A stretch of DNA of 8,385 nucleotides, taken from assembly GCA_946487985.1 (NCBI GenBank), contig CAMLUY010000039.1:1-8385 (forward strand). Reading direction: 5' to 3'. The stretch is from an uncultured Clostridia bacterium (GTDB lineage Bacteria > Bacillota > Clostridia > Christensenellales > UBA1242). Shown here piece after piece: positions 7,076 through 8,385 of the stretch. Both the position numbers and the translations under genes were made by a program. The number at the start of each line of letters is the position of its first letter. The first letter of the stretch is position 1. Below the pieces are notes generated by a model. That model did not search any database, was not told the origin of the DNA, and saw only the letters and a list, made by a program, of their open reading frames with translations.

Positions 7076-8385
7076 ATGCCTACTCAAAATGTCAATTTAA
7101 TGGGTTTTGTCAAGCCCACAAAGCAGCAAAATACCACAAGGTCTGGCAAGGCGGGCGATAAGTCCTTGGTCACAACCGATCTTGTCAAACTGCAATCATA
7201 TGATGATATCAAAGAGCTGCCACAAAAGGACAGAGTAAAGTATTTGACCGACTTTGCATGTTCATGCTGTGCCGATTTGTGGAGCTTGTCATTGAATATT
7301 GCAAGCGGCAGAAATACAAGTGAATATTTGTTGCGTTCAGCAGCGACCGAACTTGCTACAAGGTTTTGTCGGGGTGATGGCAGCATAAAAGAAGATTACA
7401 GCTTTCAGACCTATTTATGGACTTGCGGGCTTTGTCCTGCGCTGTCGCTTGACCTTGATGCTGTGGCAAAGGATATGCAATCGCAAAGTCCAGCGTTTGT
7501 GCTTGAAAATGTGAAAAGGTCAGACGGACAAGAGAAACATCTTTTGAAGTTTGGCCAGTATCCCAAAACAAGGGTTACTCCTGAAATGGAAAGGCGTTGT
7601 GAAGAGTTTTACAATGGCGGCAATCTGAAATATGGACTGAGGCCGACTGGGCGGCTTTACACTATCAATGGTCGAGGCGCTCAACAGGGTGATTTTCTGT
7701 CGAAACAATGTCCCGAGTTTGAATTTGGTGGACAAAAATACATCAGATACGTTGTTTGGGATTCAAACTTCAAATATTTTTTAGACGAATCCGAAATGGC
7801 AAAAACTGTACAATGGTTTAAAGTAGAGCCGTTGTCCTTTGAGATACTCAACTGGCAAGATATGCCGCCGACAATCAATCCAGACGGCAAAGAGGTAGAT
7901 TTCGCAAAAACTATTGAACTTGTGTCCGCAGAAACTGTCATTTCAGGCATACCATTTTATCCTGAAATTCATGAAAACTGCTCAATGTGGCAAAATTCGC
8001 TTGTGCGATGCTTTTTGCAGAGTGGCAAAAGTGAAGACCTTGACGGCAACCAGGAATATTCAGCGCCGCTGAAATGGGATTTTCAAAAAAGTGGATTCTT
8101 GTACCAAGCGCTTGACATGACCCGCGAGAAGGTCAAATCCTACTGCGTGCCAGCGTCTGAAACTGAAATATGTGACTACGCTTTCGCGGGCTGCGTAGGC
8201 ATTGAGAAGTATTTTGTGCACAGCGGCGTTGAAAAGATTGGCTCAAATGTTTTTTCAGGGATTCAAAACGCTCAGGTTTACATTGAGGTTGGCAAAAACG
8301 GCATTGTGGCGGATGTGGCGGCGTTCAATGGCAGCGCTTTCAAATTTATTTATATTTCAAAGGACGGCAATCGTATTGTCCTGTC
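7076..8385 (+). CDS. Cysteine-rich protein with DUF6273-like region and BspA-type leucine-rich repeats (3' end outside window)
   Basis: The frame is open from the ATG at 7076 to the right edge, giving 436 residues. AGAGGA eight bases upstream supports this start over the internal Met at residue 9. There is no signal peptide or membrane helix, so the visible part looks cytoplasmic. Residues ~1-140 are of unknown function and carry a CxCC motif (62, 64, 65), C98 and a CxxC motif (117, 120). Residues ~154-335 resemble DUF6273-type domains: KFGQYPKTRV (158-167), a YVVWDS strand, VQWFKVEPLSFEIL (245-258), ELVSAETVISGIPF (281-294), and a W-x-NS-x-VR-x-FL segment (305-314). From ~356 a BspA-like (LRR_5) repeat region begins: VPA-x-ETEICDYAFAGC then VEKIGSNVFSG. 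DUF6273 and LRR_5 assignments are from memory of the families. The protein's role is unknown. It is transcribed away from the surface operon from its own promoter. Confidence 0.82.
   Translation, partial: MPTQNVNLMGFVKPTKQQNTTRSGKAGDKSLVTTDLVKLQSYDDIKELPQKDRVKYLTDFACSCCADLWSLSLNIASGRNTSEYLLRSAATELATRFCRGDGSIKEDYSFQTYLWTCGLCPALSLDLDAVAKDMQSQSPAFVLENVKRSDGQEKHLLKFGQYPKTRVTPEMERRCEEFYNGGNLKYGLRPTGRLYTINGRGAQQGDFLSKQCPEFEFGGQKYIRYVVWDSNFKYFLDESEMAKTVQWFKVEPLSFEILNWQDMPPTINPDGKEVDFAKTIELVSAETVISGIPFYPEIHENCSMWQNSLVRCFLQSGKSEDLDGNQEYSAPLKWDFQKSGFLYQALDMTREKVKSYCVPASETEICDYAFAGCVGIEKYFVHSGVEKIGSNVFSGIQNAQVYIEVGKNGIVADVAAFNGSAFKFIYISKDGNRIVL

Noticed and set aside
7084..7950. Chain of four minus-strand open frames
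   Set aside because: They lie opposite the plus-strand 7076 gene, overlap one another in different frames and lack ribosome binding sites or recognisable domains.
1..8385. CRISPR array, insertion sequence, tRNA or rRNA
   Set aside because: No regular repeat-spacer pattern, transposase-like protein, terminal inverted repeats or RNA gene signatures were seen on either strand.

Overview
The window looks like a piece of a Bacillota (Clostridia-like) genome, probably an uncultured gut-type lineage. The evidence is moderate GC, strong Shine-Dalgarno sites ahead of every gene, Gram-positive-style signal peptides, a Big-domain surface protein with a membrane-spanning tail, an XRE regulator, and a BspA-like leucine-rich-repeat protein. 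TGA is used as a stop (at 1598-1600 and 6571-6573), so the ordinary bacterial code applies. No species is assigned.

Positions 1-6521, minus strand: a tightly packed three-gene operon of exported proteins, read from right to left. The first gene (6521 to 3066) encodes a 1151-residue membrane-anchored surface protein with three LamG/jelly-roll-like domains, six Ig-like (Big) domains, a C-terminal transmembrane helix and a basic tail. The second (3073 to 1598) is a secreted TIM-barrel protein resembling glycoside hydrolases. The third (1601 to beyond the left edge) is another exported protein with two more copies of the same jelly-roll-like domain. The genes overlap by 8 and 4 bases, so translation is probably coupled. 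The layout suggests binding and processing of an extracellular glycan; the substrate cannot be read from the sequence.

Positions 6522-7075: a small XRE-type regulator gene (6780 to 6571, minus) stands just upstream of the operon and ends inside a hairpin plus T-run that looks like an intrinsic terminator. To its right is a 295-base AT-rich divergent intergenic region. It holds a likely promoter for the regulator, a strong extended -10 promoter for the rightward gene, two copies of a palindromic AT-rich box and a 10-base-spaced direct repeat.

Positions 7076-8385, plus strand: the 5' part of a cysteine-rich, apparently cytoplasmic protein with a middle domain resembling DUF6273 and the start of a BspA-type leucine-rich-repeat region. 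It runs off the right edge.

The first ~60 bases are anomalous: GC-rich, with a different codon choice, and encoding on the plus strand a peptide like the C-terminal helix of CotH proteins. This may be an assembly or recombination junction. Nothing here proves a new defence or mobile system; the most distinctive content is the jelly-roll/TIM-barrel/jelly-roll surface operon.
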